Counted from the first letter of the stretch, positions 51,090 through 60,293 are shown. The stretch is 64,000 bases of DNA from DASZQY01 sp036511595 (GCA_036511595.1 DATCBY010000045.1:1-64000); one strand, 5' to 3'. Numbers and translations are program-made. The notes: generated by a model from the sequence alone, not told the origin.

Positions 51090-52265
51090 CTAGAACGGCG
51101 GGAACTTCTCAACCGTGAAGCGGCCGACCGCGGCGAACTTGCCCTTGTCGACGCCGATGATCGACATCGGCCGGGTCGTCTGGATGTGCAGGTCCTTGGT
51201 GTAGGTCGTCGGACCGAGAACCAGCGGCTGCTTGTCAAAGGTATCGAGAACCGCGGCAACCTTGTCGCCGTCCAGCGAGCCAGCCTTGTTGGCCGCGGCC
51301 GCCCAAGCCTGCACCGCGGAATAACCGCGCAGGCCATAGGAGACGTCCGCCTTCTTGCCGTACTTGGCCTCGAAGCGCTTGAAGAAGTCATTCACTGCCG
51401 GATCGGGATCGTCGCCGTATTTCGAGCCGTAGTTGACGACGAAGAAGTTGCTGAGGTCAGGGACGGTGCCGATCCAGTAGTCGCCGTCAAGAGATTCGCC
51501 CGTAAGGATCGCCGACTGGATGCCGGCGGCGCGGAGTTGGCGGATGGCGCTCGGACCGCCGGGAGCATAGGAGCAGAAGAAGATGACGTCCGGCTTGGTC
51601 GGCAGACTCGTGATCCGGGTCACCTGTGCGGCGATGGAAGCGTCACCGTTCAGGAAAGTATCCTCGCCGAGCAGACCGGCATCGCCGGCCAGCTCCTTCC
51701 AGCGCGTGCCCATGCTGGCGCAGAGCGACTTGGTATAGGCGATCGTGTTGTCGAGAAGAACGTAGGCCGTCTTCCAGCCCTTCTTGTTGTACGCCCACTC
51801 GGCCATCAGGCCGCCCTGCGCCTGGCTGGCGTTCGAGGTGGAGTAGGCAAGAGGTCCAACGCCTTGGACACCAAACTTCGGATCGGAAGCGCCGGAGAAG
51901 GCAACCACGTTTTTCTGCTGCGCGACATAGGCGCCGGGGGCGCCGAAGTCGAAATCGCTTGGGAAGAGAATCGCCTTGGCGCCTTTGCCGATCACATCGA
52001 CGGCGCCGTCGGCGCCGAGTGCCGGCTCTGACTTGTTGTCGAACTCGGCGACCGAGATCGGCTGGCCGAGCACGCCGCCGGCGGCATTGATTTCATCGAC
52101 CGCGAGCTTGGCGCCGGCGATGGTGTCGGCGTCGATCGGCTGGAACCAGCCGCTGAACGACATGACGAGGCCGAAGACCGGCTTGTCGGCGGCGAAGCCC
52201 GGCGAGGCCGTTACCAGGGCAAGCGCAGATGCCGCGAGCGCGGCCAGTCCGAATTTCCTGATCAT
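51090..52265 (-). CDS. Branched-chain amino acid-type ABC transporter substrate-binding protein (LivK)
   Basis: 391 aa periplasmic binding protein (Peripla_BP_6). The signal peptide MIRKFGLAALAASALALVT ends GFAA|DK; mature domain starts PVFGLVMSFSGWFQPIDADTIAGAKLAVDEINAAGGVLG. ATG 52265 with GGAG; an upstream frame to 52352 is not convincing. First gene of the Liv operon; MarR-type site 158 nt upstream. Ligand probably an aromatic acid given its neighbours (inference). Confidence 0.88.
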   Translation of the reverse strand: MIRKFGLAALAASALALVTASPGFAADKPVFGLVMSFSGWFQPIDADTIAGAKLAVDEINAAGGVLGQPISVAEFDNKSEPALGADGAVDVIGKGAKAILFPSDFDFGAPGAYVAQQKNVVAFSGASDPKFGVQGVGPLAYSTSNASQAQGGLMAEWAYNKKGWKTAYVLLDNTIAYTKSLCASMGTRWKELAGDAGLLGEDTFLNGDASIAAQVTRITSLPTKPDVIFFCSYAPGGPSAIRQLRAAGIQSAILTGESLDGDYWIGTVPDLSNFFVVNYGSKYGDDPDPAVNDFFKRFEAKYGKKADVSYGLRGYSAVQAWAAAANKAGSLDGDKVAAVLDTFDKQPLVLGPTTYTKDLHIQTTRPMSIIGVDKGKFAAVGRFTVEKFPPF

Positions 52266-52419
52266 CTTGTTTGATCCCCACTCCGATACGTTGATCGAAC
52301 ATTCCCCGGACAGGCCACCGCATGAAGACTCGGTCGCGGGCGATCGCCGCACTCGCTATCCCGAGGCCCTCGCATATGATCGCCGAGGACACCTTTTTAT
52401 CGTTTCAGATGCCTAAAAA

Positions 52420-52437
52420 AACTTCAAGCTTAAAGTT
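52420..52437. promoter_or_regulatory. MarR-type palindrome upstream of livK
   Basis: AACTTCAAGCTTAAAGTT, an 18-bp palindrome with one mismatched pair; core TTCAAGCTTAAA (52423-52434) is one base off the TTTAAGCTTAAA consensus. Confidence 0.62.
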
Positions 52438-52461
52438 GTTGCGACCGCGTGCGCCGTCGCC

Positions 52462-54819
52462 CTATTCGGCGGCGTGGGAAATCTGATCCGCGACATCGCG
52501 CAAATCGCCCCGCGATTTCGGCTTGAGCTTGCGCTTCAGGTCTTCCAGTTCGTCGCGGTCGCGTTTGGTGTTGCGCAGGAGTTGATCGCGGCCGGCGAGG
52601 TATTGCGGCGGACAGGCGACGTCGTCGATGCCGTACCAGGCGGCGGCACGCAACGTGAAATTCGGATCCATCAGGTGCGGACGCGCCAGCGCGACGAGAT
52701 CGGCGCGTCCTGCGGCGAGGATCGTATTAACCTGATCGGCGGTGGTGATGTTGCCGACACACATCGTCGCGACCTTGGCCTCGTTGCGTATCTGGTCAGA
52801 GAATGGCGTCTGGAACATGCGTCCGAAGACCGGGCGCGCGTCGCTAACCGTCTGCCCGGTCGATACGTCGATCAGATCGACCCCTGCTTCGGCGAAGGCG
52901 GTGGCGACCTCGACGGCGTGGTCGCCGGTGATGCCGCCATCCGCCCAATCCGTCGCGGAAATGCGCACCGACATCGGCTTGTGCGCCGGCCAGGCCTCCC
53001 GCATGCGGCGAAAGACCTCCAGCGGAAAGCGCAGGCGGTTGTCCAGAGAGCCGCCGTACGCGTCGGTGCGATGGTTAGTGAGCGGGGAAATGAAACTCGC
53101 CAGCAGATAGCCGTGCGCGGCGTGCAACTCGATCATGTCGAAGCCGGCGCGCTCCGCCCGCTCGGTCGTGGCGACGAATTCCGCGACCAGCCGGTCCATG
53201 TCGGCGCGGTTGATCGGTCGCGGCACCTGGCTGACCTCAAGGTAGGGGAGGGGTGACGCTGAAACCACCGGCCAGTTGCCCTCGGGCAGCGGATGAACGT
53301 CTTCCTCCCACATGAACTGGGTCGAAGCCTTGCGTCCGGCGTGGCCGATCTGCAGGCAGATTTTTGTCGCCGACTGGGCATGAACGAAATCGACAATACG
53401 CTTCCAGGCGGCCTCCTGCGCGTCGGTCCACAGGCCGGTGCAGCCCGGGCTGATGCGGCCCTCCGCGGAGATGTCGGTCATTTCGGTGAACATAAGCCCG
53501 GCGCCGCCGATAGCGCGGGCGCCGTAGTGAACAAGGTGCCAGTCGCCGGGCACCCCGTCGTCAGCCGAATACATGCACATCGGGGAAACGACGACACGAT
53601 TGGCGAGCGTCATGTTGCGCAGGCGGAAAGGCTGGAACATCGGCGGCTTCGGCTTGGCGATGTTTACCGCGAAACCCTGATCCGCGACGCCTTCGGCGAA
53701 GTGCCGGTCGACATCGGCGACAAATTCCGACGCTCGCAGACGCAGGTTGTCGTACGTGATCGCCTTGGCGCGCGTCATCACGCCAAAAGCAAACTGGACC
53801 GGATCGAAATTCCAGAAGCGACCGAGATGCTCGAAGAAGACGAGCGATACATCGGCCGAATGCTGCGTGCGCTCGACTTCCTCGCGCCGGCCGGATTCGA
53901 AAGACGAAAGCGCCTCGCTCACGGTTCTTGTCTTTGTCAGGGCATCGTGCAGCGAGATGGCGTCTTCCATGGCGAGTTTGGTACCGGCGCCGATGGAAAA
54001 ATGCGCCGTCGCCTTGGCATCGCCGAGCAGGACGACATTGTCCTTCACCCAGCGGGCGTTGCGCACCATCGGGAAATTCCGCCACAAGGAGCGGTTCGTC
54101 AGCAGATGATGGCCGCGAAGATGGCGCCGGAAGATGCGCTCCATGACACGCGCGGATTCCGCCTCGTTCAGGTTGGCGAGGCCGGCGCGTTCAAAGGTGT
54201 CGTTGTCGGTCTCGAAGACCCAGGTCGAGCCGCCCTCTTCGTACTGGTAGGCGTGCGCGATGAAGACGCCGTGCTCGGTCTCCTCAAAGGCAAACGTGAA
54301 GGCGTCGAGTTCGGCCGTCGATCCCATCCAGGCGAATTTGTTTGGCCTGAGGTCGACGGTCGGTTGGAAGTGCGCTTTGTAGCGGTCGCGGAATTTCGAA
54401 TTGATGCCGTCGGCGAGCACCACGAGATCGTGGTCCTGCGCCAGCGGTTCGATGCCGTCGATCTCGTGCTGAAACCGGAATTCGACGCCCAAGCTTTTGG
54501 CGCGTTCGTAGAGAATAAGCAGCAGCGTTCGCCGCGAGCAGCCGCAGAAGCCGTTGCCGCCGATGCGATAGCGGCTGTCCTTGAAGTTGATCTCGATGTC
54601 GTCCCAGTAAGCGAAGGCGCGGGTTATGCGCTCGTAGCTCTCAGCGTCGCGCGCCTCGAAATTGTCCAGCGTCTGGTCAGAGAAGACGACACCGAAACCG
54701 AACGTGTCGTCGACCTTGTTACGTTCGTAAACGGTGATCGCGTCGCCGGGGTTCGCCTTCCTGGCGAGAATGGCGAAATAGAGACCGGCCGGTCCGGCGC
54801 CGACGATCGCGATCTTCAT
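52462..54819 (-). CDS. 2-Aminobenzoyl-CoA monooxygenase/reductase (fused FAD hydroxylase + OYE-like reductase)
   Basis: 785 aa two-domain flavoprotein. Residues 1 to about 390 form a class A FAD monooxygenase (GAGPAGLYFA, GDAKATAHFSIGAGTKLAMEDA), similar to salicylyl-CoA 5-hydroxylase. From about 393 an old-yellow-enzyme/NADH:flavin reductase domain follows (NRVVVSPMCMYSA, ELHAAHGYLLASF, TDAYGGSL). This fusion and length match 2-aminobenzoyl-CoA monooxygenase/reductase, which hydroxylates and dearomatises anthraniloyl-CoA with O2 and NADH. ATG 54819 overlaps the GcdH-like stop by 1 nt (TGATG). Sequence cannot exclude salicylyl-CoA as substrate. Confidence 0.85.
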   Translation of the reverse strand: MKIAIVGAGPAGLYFAILARKANPGDAITVYERNKVDDTFGFGVVFSDQTLDNFEARDAESYERITRAFAYWDDIEINFKDSRYRIGGNGFCGCSRRTLLLILYERAKSLGVEFRFQHEIDGIEPLAQDHDLVVLADGINSKFRDRYKAHFQPTVDLRPNKFAWMGSTAELDAFTFAFEETEHGVFIAHAYQYEEGGSTWVFETDNDTFERAGLANLNEAESARVMERIFRRHLRGHHLLTNRSLWRNFPMVRNARWVKDNVVLLGDAKATAHFSIGAGTKLAMEDAISLHDALTKTRTVSEALSSFESGRREEVERTQHSADVSLVFFEHLGRFWNFDPVQFAFGVMTRAKAITYDNLRLRASEFVADVDRHFAEGVADQGFAVNIAKPKPPMFQPFRLRNMTLANRVVVSPMCMYSADDGVPGDWHLVHYGARAIGGAGLMFTEMTDISAEGRISPGCTGLWTDAQEAAWKRIVDFVHAQSATKICLQIGHAGRKASTQFMWEEDVHPLPEGNWPVVSASPLPYLEVSQVPRPINRADMDRLVAEFVATTERAERAGFDMIELHAAHGYLLASFISPLTNHRTDAYGGSLDNRLRFPLEVFRRMREAWPAHKPMSVRISATDWADGGITGDHAVEVATAFAEAGVDLIDVSTGQTVSDARPVFGRMFQTPFSDQIRNEAKVATMCVGNITTADQVNTILAAGRADLVALARPHLMDPNFTLRAAAWYGIDDVACPPQYLAGRDQLLRNTKRDRDELEDLKRKLKPKSRGDLRDVADQISHAAE

Positions 54820-56015
54820 CAGAAGAATGCCTGGATGCCGGTCTGGGCGCGGCCAAGGATCAACGCGTGAACGTCGTGGGTACCCTCGTAGGTGTTGACC
54901 GTTTCGAGGTTCACGAGGTGGCGCATGACATGAAATTCTTCGGATATGCCGTTGGCGCCGTGCATGTCGCGTGCGGCCCGGGCAATATCCAGCGCCTTGC
55001 CGCAATTGTTGCGTTTCATCAGGCTGATGGCCGCGGGGTGCGCCTTGCCTTCCTCCATCAAACGGCCCAGGCGCAACGCACCGGCGAGCCCCAGCGCGAT
55101 CTCGGTCTGCATGTCGGCGAGCTTCTTCTGGACGAGCTGGTTGGCGGCGAGCGGGCGTCCGAATTGCTTGCGATCCAGCACATAGCGGCGGGCGCGGTGC
55201 CAGCAGTCTTCCGCCGCGCCCATCACGCCCCAGGCGATGCCGTAGCGGGCGCGGTTTAGACAACCGAAGGGGCCGGACAGTCCCTTCGCGTTGGGTAGAA
55301 TATTCTCTTCGGGAACGACGGCGCCATCGAGCACGATCTCGCCGGTGAAGGACGCGCGCAGCGACAGCTTGCCGTCGATCTTCGGTGTCGAAAATCCCTT
55401 GGTGCCGCGCTCGACCAGGAAGCCGCGGATGACGTCGTCCAGCTTGGCCCACACCACCGCCACATCGGCGATCGGCGCATTAGTGATCCAGGTCTTGGCG
55501 CCATCCAGCCGGTAGCCGCCCGCGACCTTGGTGGCGTGTGTGAGCATGCCGCCGGGATCGGAACCGAAGTCGGGCTCGGTGAGGCCAAAGCAACCGATCA
55601 GTTCGCCTTGCGCCAGACCCGGCAGCCATTTCTGCCGCTGGGCGTCGGAGCCGTAGGCGAAGATCGGATGCATGACCAGCGACGATTGCACGCTCATAGC
55701 CGAGCGATAGGCCGAATCGACTGTCTCGACCGCGCGCGCAATCAGACCGTAGGCGACGTTCCCAAGACCAGCGCCGCCGTATTCCTCCGGCAGCGTCGCG
55801 CCGAGCAGGCCAAGCGCCCCCATCTCCTGCATGATGGCGCGATCGAAGTGGGCGTCGCGATTGGCGGCAACCACCCGGGGCAGCAATTTCTCTTCGGCGT
55901 ACCCCTGCGCCGTCTCGGCGACCATTCGCTCCTCCTCGGTGAGAGAAGCTGCCAGCGCCAGCGGGTCGGCCCAGTCGAAGGCCGCCGTCTCGGGTTTGGG
56001 AACGCCTTGCTCCAC
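54819..56015 (-). CDS. Acyl-CoA dehydrogenase, glutaryl-CoA dehydrogenase-like
   Basis: About 398 aa FAD enzyme: FGLTEPDFGSDPGGM (substrate/FAD loop), RYGIAWGVMGAAEDCWHRARRYVLDRKQFG and catalytic Glu in NTYEGTHDVH, all typical of glutaryl-CoA dehydrogenase. It could act on a dicarboxyl-CoA formed after ring opening. GTG 56015 has GAGGT at good spacing; GTG 56027 is the longest option. A perfect MarR-type palindrome (56036-56049) lies just upstream, so this and the monooxygenase form one controlled unit. Confidence 0.85.
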   Translation of the reverse strand: MEQGVPKPETAAFDWADPLALAASLTEEERMVAETAQGYAEEKLLPRVVAANRDAHFDRAIMQEMGALGLLGATLPEEYGGAGLGNVAYGLIARAVETVDSAYRSAMSVQSSLVMHPIFAYGSDAQRQKWLPGLAQGELIGCFGLTEPDFGSDPGGMLTHATKVAGGYRLDGAKTWITNAPIADVAVVWAKLDDVIRGFLVERGTKGFSTPKIDGKLSLRASFTGEIVLDGAVVPEENILPNAKGLSGPFGCLNRARYGIAWGVMGAAEDCWHRARRYVLDRKQFGRPLAANQLVQKKLADMQTEIALGLAGALRLGRLMEEGKAHPAAISLMKRNNCGKALDIARAARDMHGANGISEEFHVMRHLVNLETVNTYEGTHDVHALILGRAQTGIQAFF

Positions 56016-56035
56016 GGGTGACCTCACGGGAGAAG

Positions 56036-56049
56036 CTTTAAGCTTAAAG
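56036..56049. promoter_or_regulatory. MarR-type palindrome CTTTAAGCTTAAAG
   Basis: Perfect 14-bp palindrome in the 75-nt gap between RidA (stop 56091) and the GcdH-like gene; the strongest example of the module-3 motif. Confidence 0.7.
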
Positions 56050-56090
56050 TAATAGCGCGAAACCGATCCATGGGCAATAAGACCCGCGGG

Positions 56091-56507
56091 TTATTCCGGT
56101 ACGACCGCCGTCGTCTCAATCTCGACCATCGCGGCGACCTCGACGAGACGCACCACCTCGACCAGCGCCATGGCAGGATAAGCCCGGCCCATGGTCTCGC
56201 GATAGGCGGCGCCAAGCTCCTTCGCCGAAGCAAGGTAGGTGTCCATCGCGGTGACGTACCAGGTCATCCGGACGATGTGCTCGGGACCGCCTCCCGCGGC
56301 GCGCAAGACCGCCAACGTGTTGGCCAGCGTCTGCCGCACCTGGCCGACAAAGTCCGCAGGAAATTTGCCGGCGGCATCCCAGCCGATCAGTCCGCCAGTG
56401 TAGATCGTGCGCCCGCTGGCCGCGACACCGTTGACATAGCCGCGCGGCGCCGGCCAGCCCGCCGGCTGCAGAACCTTGTGAACGATGGCGTTGTCCTTGT
56501 TGGTCAC
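56091..56507 (-). CDS. RidA (YjgF/YER057c/UK114)-family protein
   Basis: 138 aa trimeric enamine/imine deaminase family: YVNGVAASGRTIYTGGLIGWD, HIVRMTWYVTAMDTYLASA and a C-terminal Arg (VEVVRLVEVAAMVEIE) at the position of the substrate-binding Arg. The product of 2-aminobenzoyl-CoA monooxygenase/reductase is a cyclic enamine, so deamination of such an intermediate is a natural role (inference). GTG 56507 overlaps the thioesterase stop (GTGA). Confidence 0.83.
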   Translation of the reverse strand: MTNKDNAIVHKVLQPAGWPAPRGYVNGVAASGRTIYTGGLIGWDAAGKFPADFVGQVRQTLANTLAVLRAAGGGPEHIVRMTWYVTAMDTYLASAKELGAAYRETMGRAYPAMALVEVVRLVEVAAMVEIETTAVVPE

Positions 56508-56929
56508 GCACTTTTCTCCCAATAAGCCGTGGCAGCGGCGCGAATGTCATCGGGCAGCGGGATGGCGTTGCCCTTGACCAGATCCGTCGACACGATAACG
56601 AGCCTGGCTTCGAGGATTTCGTCGGCGCGGCGCCGCGCGGCAATGCGCAGCGGCAGCGATTTATTGCCGACCCGCTCGACCTGGACCGCATAGGTCAGAA
56701 CCTCGCCCATCCGCGCCGGCAGACGGAATTCGCAAGAACTGTGGGCGTAGCCGAGACCGGTCTGCCGTCGGCCGACGATGTCGTAGTATGGGAGCGCCAG
56801 CGCATTGATGAACCAGTCCTCGATGACGCCGTTGAGGATATCGAAGTGGCTGGCGAAATAGACGATGCGGGCAGGATCGCAGTGCGAAAAGCGAATGGTC
56901 ACGTCCGTCGACCAGAGTTTCGCGCTCAT
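56504..56929 (-). CDS. 4-Hydroxybenzoyl-CoA thioesterase-family hotdog protein
   Basis: 141 aa: TIRFSHCDPARIVYFASHFDILNGVIEDWF carries the family Asp (CDPA) and active-site helix; later RLPARMGEVLTY. It hydrolyses aryl-CoA esters, perhaps releasing trapped CoA from dead-end products. ATG 56929 overlaps the acyl-CoA dehydrogenase stop (ATGA); sequence upstream in frame is a shadow. Confidence 0.83.
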   Translation of the reverse strand: MSAKLWSTDVTIRFSHCDPARIVYFASHFDILNGVIEDWFINALALPYYDIVGRRQTGLGYAHSSCEFRLPARMGEVLTYAVQVERVGNKSLPLRIAARRRADEILEARLVIVSTDLVKGNAIPLPDDIRAAATAYWEKSA

Positions 56930-58092
56930 GGCGCCGTAGCCGATTGAGCGAGTGTCGCGCGCGCGATGATCACCTTCTGGATTTCGGTCGAGCCTTCGTA
57001 GATGCGCAGCGCCCGCACGTCGCGGTAGAGTTCCTCGACCCTGTGGCCTTTGACGACCCCGGCGCCGCCATGGAGCTGCACGGCCTTGTCGACAACGCGT
57101 TGGGCGGCCTCGGTCGCCACCATCTTGGCCAAGGCCGCTTCGCGCGTGATCCGCTCGGCGCCGGCATCCTTGGCCCACGCGGCGCGATAGACCATCAGCG
57201 CGGCGGCATCCACGTCAGCAACCATGTCGGCAATCGTGCCCTGGGTCATCTGCAGGTCGGCAAGCACGCCGTCCAGCATCTTGCGGCGGCGCACATGGGA
57301 GATGGTGTCATCCAGCGCGCGCCGGGCGAAGCCAAGCGCGGCAGCTCCAACCGTCGGCCGGAAAACGTCAAGTGTCGCCATCGCGATCTTAAAGCCGTCG
57401 CCGCCCTTGCCTAAGCGCTCGGTGAGCGGTACGCGGCAATCGGAAAAAGCGAGGCGGGCGAGGGGATGCGGCGCGCTTGTCTCGATGCGCTCGGCGACGG
57501 TAAGTCCGGCAGCGTCCGCATGAACGACGAAGGCGGAAAGTCCGCGGACACCGGGCGCTTCGCCGGTTCGCGCAAAGACCACGTAGCTGTCGGCGATGCC
57601 ACCGTTCGAGATGAAAGTCTTGCCGCCGCTGAGGCGGAAATGATCGGGCCCGTCGGGCGTCGCCGTCATGGCAATCGCGGCCACGTCGGAGCCGGCTTCG
57701 GACTCCGTCAGGGCAAACGCCGCGAGGGCCTTGCCGCTCGCCACCGGCGGCAGCCAGCGCTCGCGCTGCTCCTTCGTGCCGAAGAGCGATATGGGACCGC
57801 TGCCGAGGCCCTGCATGGCGAAGGCAAAGTCGGCAAGGCCCTCGTGGTATGCGAGCGTCTCACGCGCAAGGCACAGCATGCGCACGTCGAAACGTCCGCC
57901 GACGTCGCGGATGACGCTCGCATCGAGCAGGCCGGCGTCGCCCATCGCTCCGGCAAGCCGCCGGCAGGACCCATCGACATCGTCGCGGTCGATCAGACGC
58001 CCCGCGCCCTCCGCAAATTCGGCGATCCGGTCGCGCCAGTTGCGGTGGCGCGGCTCGAAGAATGGCCAGTCGAGAAATCCGAGGTCCGGCAT
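56926..58092 (-). CDS. Acyl-CoA dehydrogenase
   Basis: 388 aa FAD-dependent dehydrogenase: FALTESEAGSDVAAIAM loop, QLHGGAGVVKGHRVEELYRDVRALRIYEGSTEIQ at the C-terminus. Different from the GcdH-like paralogue at 54819 and probably acts on another cyclohexane- or open-chain acyl-CoA. ATG 58092 overlaps the hydratase stop by 1 nt (TGATG). Confidence 0.88.
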   Translation of the reverse strand: MPDLGFLDWPFFEPRHRNWRDRIAEFAEGAGRLIDRDDVDGSCRRLAGAMGDAGLLDASVIRDVGGRFDVRMLCLARETLAYHEGLADFAFAMQGLGSGPISLFGTKEQRERWLPPVASGKALAAFALTESEAGSDVAAIAMTATPDGPDHFRLSGGKTFISNGGIADSYVVFARTGEAPGVRGLSAFVVHADAAGLTVAERIETSAPHPLARLAFSDCRVPLTERLGKGGDGFKIAMATLDVFRPTVGAAALGFARRALDDTISHVRRRKMLDGVLADLQMTQGTIADMVADVDAAALMVYRAAWAKDAGAERITREAALAKMVATEAAQRVVDKAVQLHGGAGVVKGHRVEELYRDVRALRIYEGSTEIQKVIIARATLAQSATAP

Positions 58093-58913
58093 CAATCGCC
58101 CTCGAAAAGGGGCTTCTGTTTGGCGGCAAACGCCTCATAGGCGCGCCTGAAATCCGCGGTGGTCATGGTCAGTGCCTGCGCGATGGCCTCAGCTTCGATC
58201 GCGTCCGGCACGCTCATCGCCCATTCCATTTCCAGCATGCGCTTCGTCATGCCGGTGGCGAAGGTCGGCCCGCGCGCAAGCGTCCCCGCCAGCGCCGTCG
58301 CGTCCGCAAGAAGTGCAGCAGGGTCGCACAGCCGGTTCAGGAAACCCCAGCGCTCCGCTTCATCACCCGACAGATTGCGGCCGGTGAACAGCAATTCGGC
58401 GGCGCGCCCCTGGCCGACTATTCTTGGAAGCACCGCGCAGGCGCCCATGTCACAGCCGGCAAGGCCCACACGGTTGAACAGGAACGCGATCTTCGCGCGC
58501 GCCGTGCCAATGCGAATGTCGGAGGCCATTGCGAGGATGGAGCCGGCACCGGCGCAGATTCCGTCGATGGCGGCGATGATCGGTTGCGGGCAGCTGCGCA
58601 TCGCCTTGACCAGATTGCCGGTCATGGTCGTGAAGGCGAGCAGTCCCTTGGTGTCTTTTTCCAGCAGTGGGCCGATGATCTCGAACACGTCGCCGCCGGA
58701 GGAAAAATTCTCGCCAGCGCCGGTGACGACGAAGGCGCGCACGGATTCGTCGCCGGCGGCAGTTCGGAATATCTCGACCAGTTCGGCGTAAGATTCGAAC
58801 GTAAGCGGATTTTTCTTTTCGGGCCGGTTGAGCAAGATCGTCGCCACCCGGTTGGCCACGCTGAAGCCGACGTGCGCCGCATCGTAGCCGGCGAGCGCTG
58901 CGGGGGGCTTCAC
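58092..58913 (-). CDS. Enoyl-CoA hydratase/isomerase-family protein
   Basis: 273 aa crotonase fold: oxyanion-hole segments ENFSSGGDVFEI and GICAGAGSILAMASDIRI, and NRVGLAGCDMGACAVLPRIVG. The Glu positions of classical enoyl-CoA hydratase are not obvious (Gly/Cys in the second), so it may be a ring hydrolase, isomerase or variant hydratase. GTG 58913 overlaps the MarR stop (GTGA). Confidence 0.82.
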   Translation of the reverse strand: MKPPAALAGYDAAHVGFSVANRVATILLNRPEKKNPLTFESYAELVEIFRTAAGDESVRAFVVTGAGENFSSGGDVFEIIGPLLEKDTKGLLAFTTMTGNLVKAMRSCPQPIIAAIDGICAGAGSILAMASDIRIGTARAKIAFLFNRVGLAGCDMGACAVLPRIVGQGRAAELLFTGRNLSGDEAERWGFLNRLCDPAALLADATALAGTLARGPTFATGMTKRMLEMEWAMSVPDAIEAEAIAQALTMTTADFRRAYEAFAAKQKPLFEGD

Positions 58914-59428
58914 TTGTCATCCTCTGTCATGGCGCCGAGGGCACGGCTCACCGACTTCTTGACCTTGGCAAGTTCCGCCATCGCCGCCGCCATATCCTTG
59001 GCGCGGAGATCGCCGAGCAGTTCGGCCACCCACTGCTCGTGACCCGCGGCCATCCTGCCGAAGTGGGCGCGTCCGGCACTGGTCAGTCGGATGAGTTGCG
59101 AGCGCCGGTCATTAGGCGCAGTACGCCGCTCCAGGTGACCGTTCTGAACAAGCCGCTCCACCAGGCTGGTAACATTGCCGGCCGACACCATCATCCGTCG
59201 CGATACCTCGCCAAGCGTCATGCCGTCCTCGACCCGCTCGAGCTGCGCCATCAGGTCGAAGCGCGGCAGCGTCTCGCCGAACTGGGTCCGCAGGCGCTTG
59301 CGTACCTCGGTCTCGATCAGCGTCGTGCAGGTGAGCAGACGCAGCCAGAGGCGCAGTTCGGCCTTGTGGCTGGTCTCGGCGACCTTGGTCTCCGCGTCGA
59401 GCGGCGGGCGGAGCCTGGTGTCACTCAT
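58910..59428 (-). CDS. MarR-family transcriptional regulator
   Basis: 172 aa winged-helix repressor: RFDLMAQLERVEDGMTLGEVSRRMMVSAGNVTSLVERLVQNGHLERRTAPNDRRSQLIRLTSAGR contains recognition helix and the DRR wing. ATG 59428 overlaps the SDR stop (ATGA). It lies inside the aromatic operon, and four TTTAAGCTTAAA-like palindromes flank the units of this module (46671, 52420, 56036, 60200), so it is the likely repressor, with an aryl-CoA as plausible inducer. Confidence 0.88.
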   Translation of the reverse strand: MSDTRLRPPLDAETKVAETSHKAELRLWLRLLTCTTLIETEVRKRLRTQFGETLPRFDLMAQLERVEDGMTLGEVSRRMMVSAGNVTSLVERLVQNGHLERRTAPNDRRSQLIRLTSAGRAHFGRMAAGHEQWVAELLGDLRAKDMAAAMAELAKVKKSVSRALGAMTEDDK

Positions 59429-60174
59429 GGCGCGCTCTCCCCGCCGCTGATCGCGATCGCCTGACCATTGACTCCGGCAGCGCCGTCGCCGCAGAGCCAG
59501 GCGACCGTGTCGGCAACCTCCGCAGGGGCGATCAGCCGGCCCTGCGGATTGTCCCTGGTAAGGTGCTGCAGAACGTCCGCAGGCAGGCGGCCGGTGCTCG
59601 CTGCGATGCGCGCGACGCTGTCGCTGACGAGATCGGTATCCACGTAGCCCGGGCAAACCGCGTTGACCGTTACCCCAGCCTTGGCGACCTCCAGCGCGAG
59701 CGCGCGGGTCAGGCCGACCACGGCGTGCTTTGAGGCGACGTAGGCACTGACGTAAGGGTAACCTTTTACCCCCGCCAGCGAGGCGATCGATATGACGCGG
59801 CCGAAACCGCGCTCAGTCATGCCCGGCAGCACGGCGTGTGTAGCAATGATGACGCTGTCGAAATTCACCGCCATGACGCGATGAAAGAATGCCAGATCGG
59901 ATTTGGCGAAGGGCGCGCTGTCCGCGATGCCGGCATTGTTGACCAGAATGTCGACCGGGCCGACTTCATCGAGCCTCGCGGCAAACGCGTCGCGGTCGGT
60001 CACATCGACACCTCGCCAGGCAATCGCGTCGCCCTTGGCTACGGCGTCCCGCAAGGTGTCCTCATTGCGCCCAAACACGGTCACCTCATGGCCGGCCCGC
60101 GAAAGGGCCGCCGCCACCGCCCGGCCGATGCCACGTCCCCCACCGGTCACGACCGCGCGGCGCGTCGTCTTCAT
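59425..60174 (-). CDS. SDR-family NAD(P)-dependent oxidoreductase
   Basis: 249 aa: TGGGRGIG near residue 11, Arg after beta-2 (VFGRNE; favours NADP), NNAG, Ser in SIASLAG and YVASK. Resembles 3-hydroxyacyl-CoA dehydrogenases of the FabG/HcaB type. ATG 60174 with GGAAG. First gene of the leftward operon SDR, MarR, ECH, ACAD, thioesterase, RidA; MarR-type site 26 nt upstream. Confidence 0.85.
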   Translation of the reverse strand: MKTTRRAVVTGGGRGIGRAVAAALSRAGHEVTVFGRNEDTLRDAVAKGDAIAWRGVDVTDRDAFAARLDEVGPVDILVNNAGIADSAPFAKSDLAFFHRVMAVNFDSVIIATHAVLPGMTERGFGRVISIASLAGVKGYPYVSAYVASKHAVVGLTRALALEVAKAGVTVNAVCPGYVDTDLVSDSVARIAASTGRLPADVLQHLTRDNPQGRLIAPAEVADTVAWLCGDGAAGVNGQAIAISGGESAP

Positions 60175-60199
60175 TCGGCAAACTTCCGATGGAAAATCA

Positions 60200-60211
60200 T
60201 TTAAGATTAAA
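60200..60211. promoter_or_regulatory. MarR-type palindrome TTTAAGATTAAA
   Basis: One base different from TTTAAGCTTAAA. In the 119-nt divergent region between the SDR (60174) and the hydratase (60294), so it can control both operons. Confidence 0.6.
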
Positions 60212-60293
60212 CTATCTACCTGAGGCGGCGTCACAAGTGAAGGCCGTCAGCTGACCACCGGAACAGCGCAGGAACCCGGGAGCTTTGCTCAAG

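Noticed and set aside
53293..54870. 525-codon open frame on the plus strand
   Set aside because: Antisense of the fused monooxygenase/reductase, with no start site or family similarity of its own.
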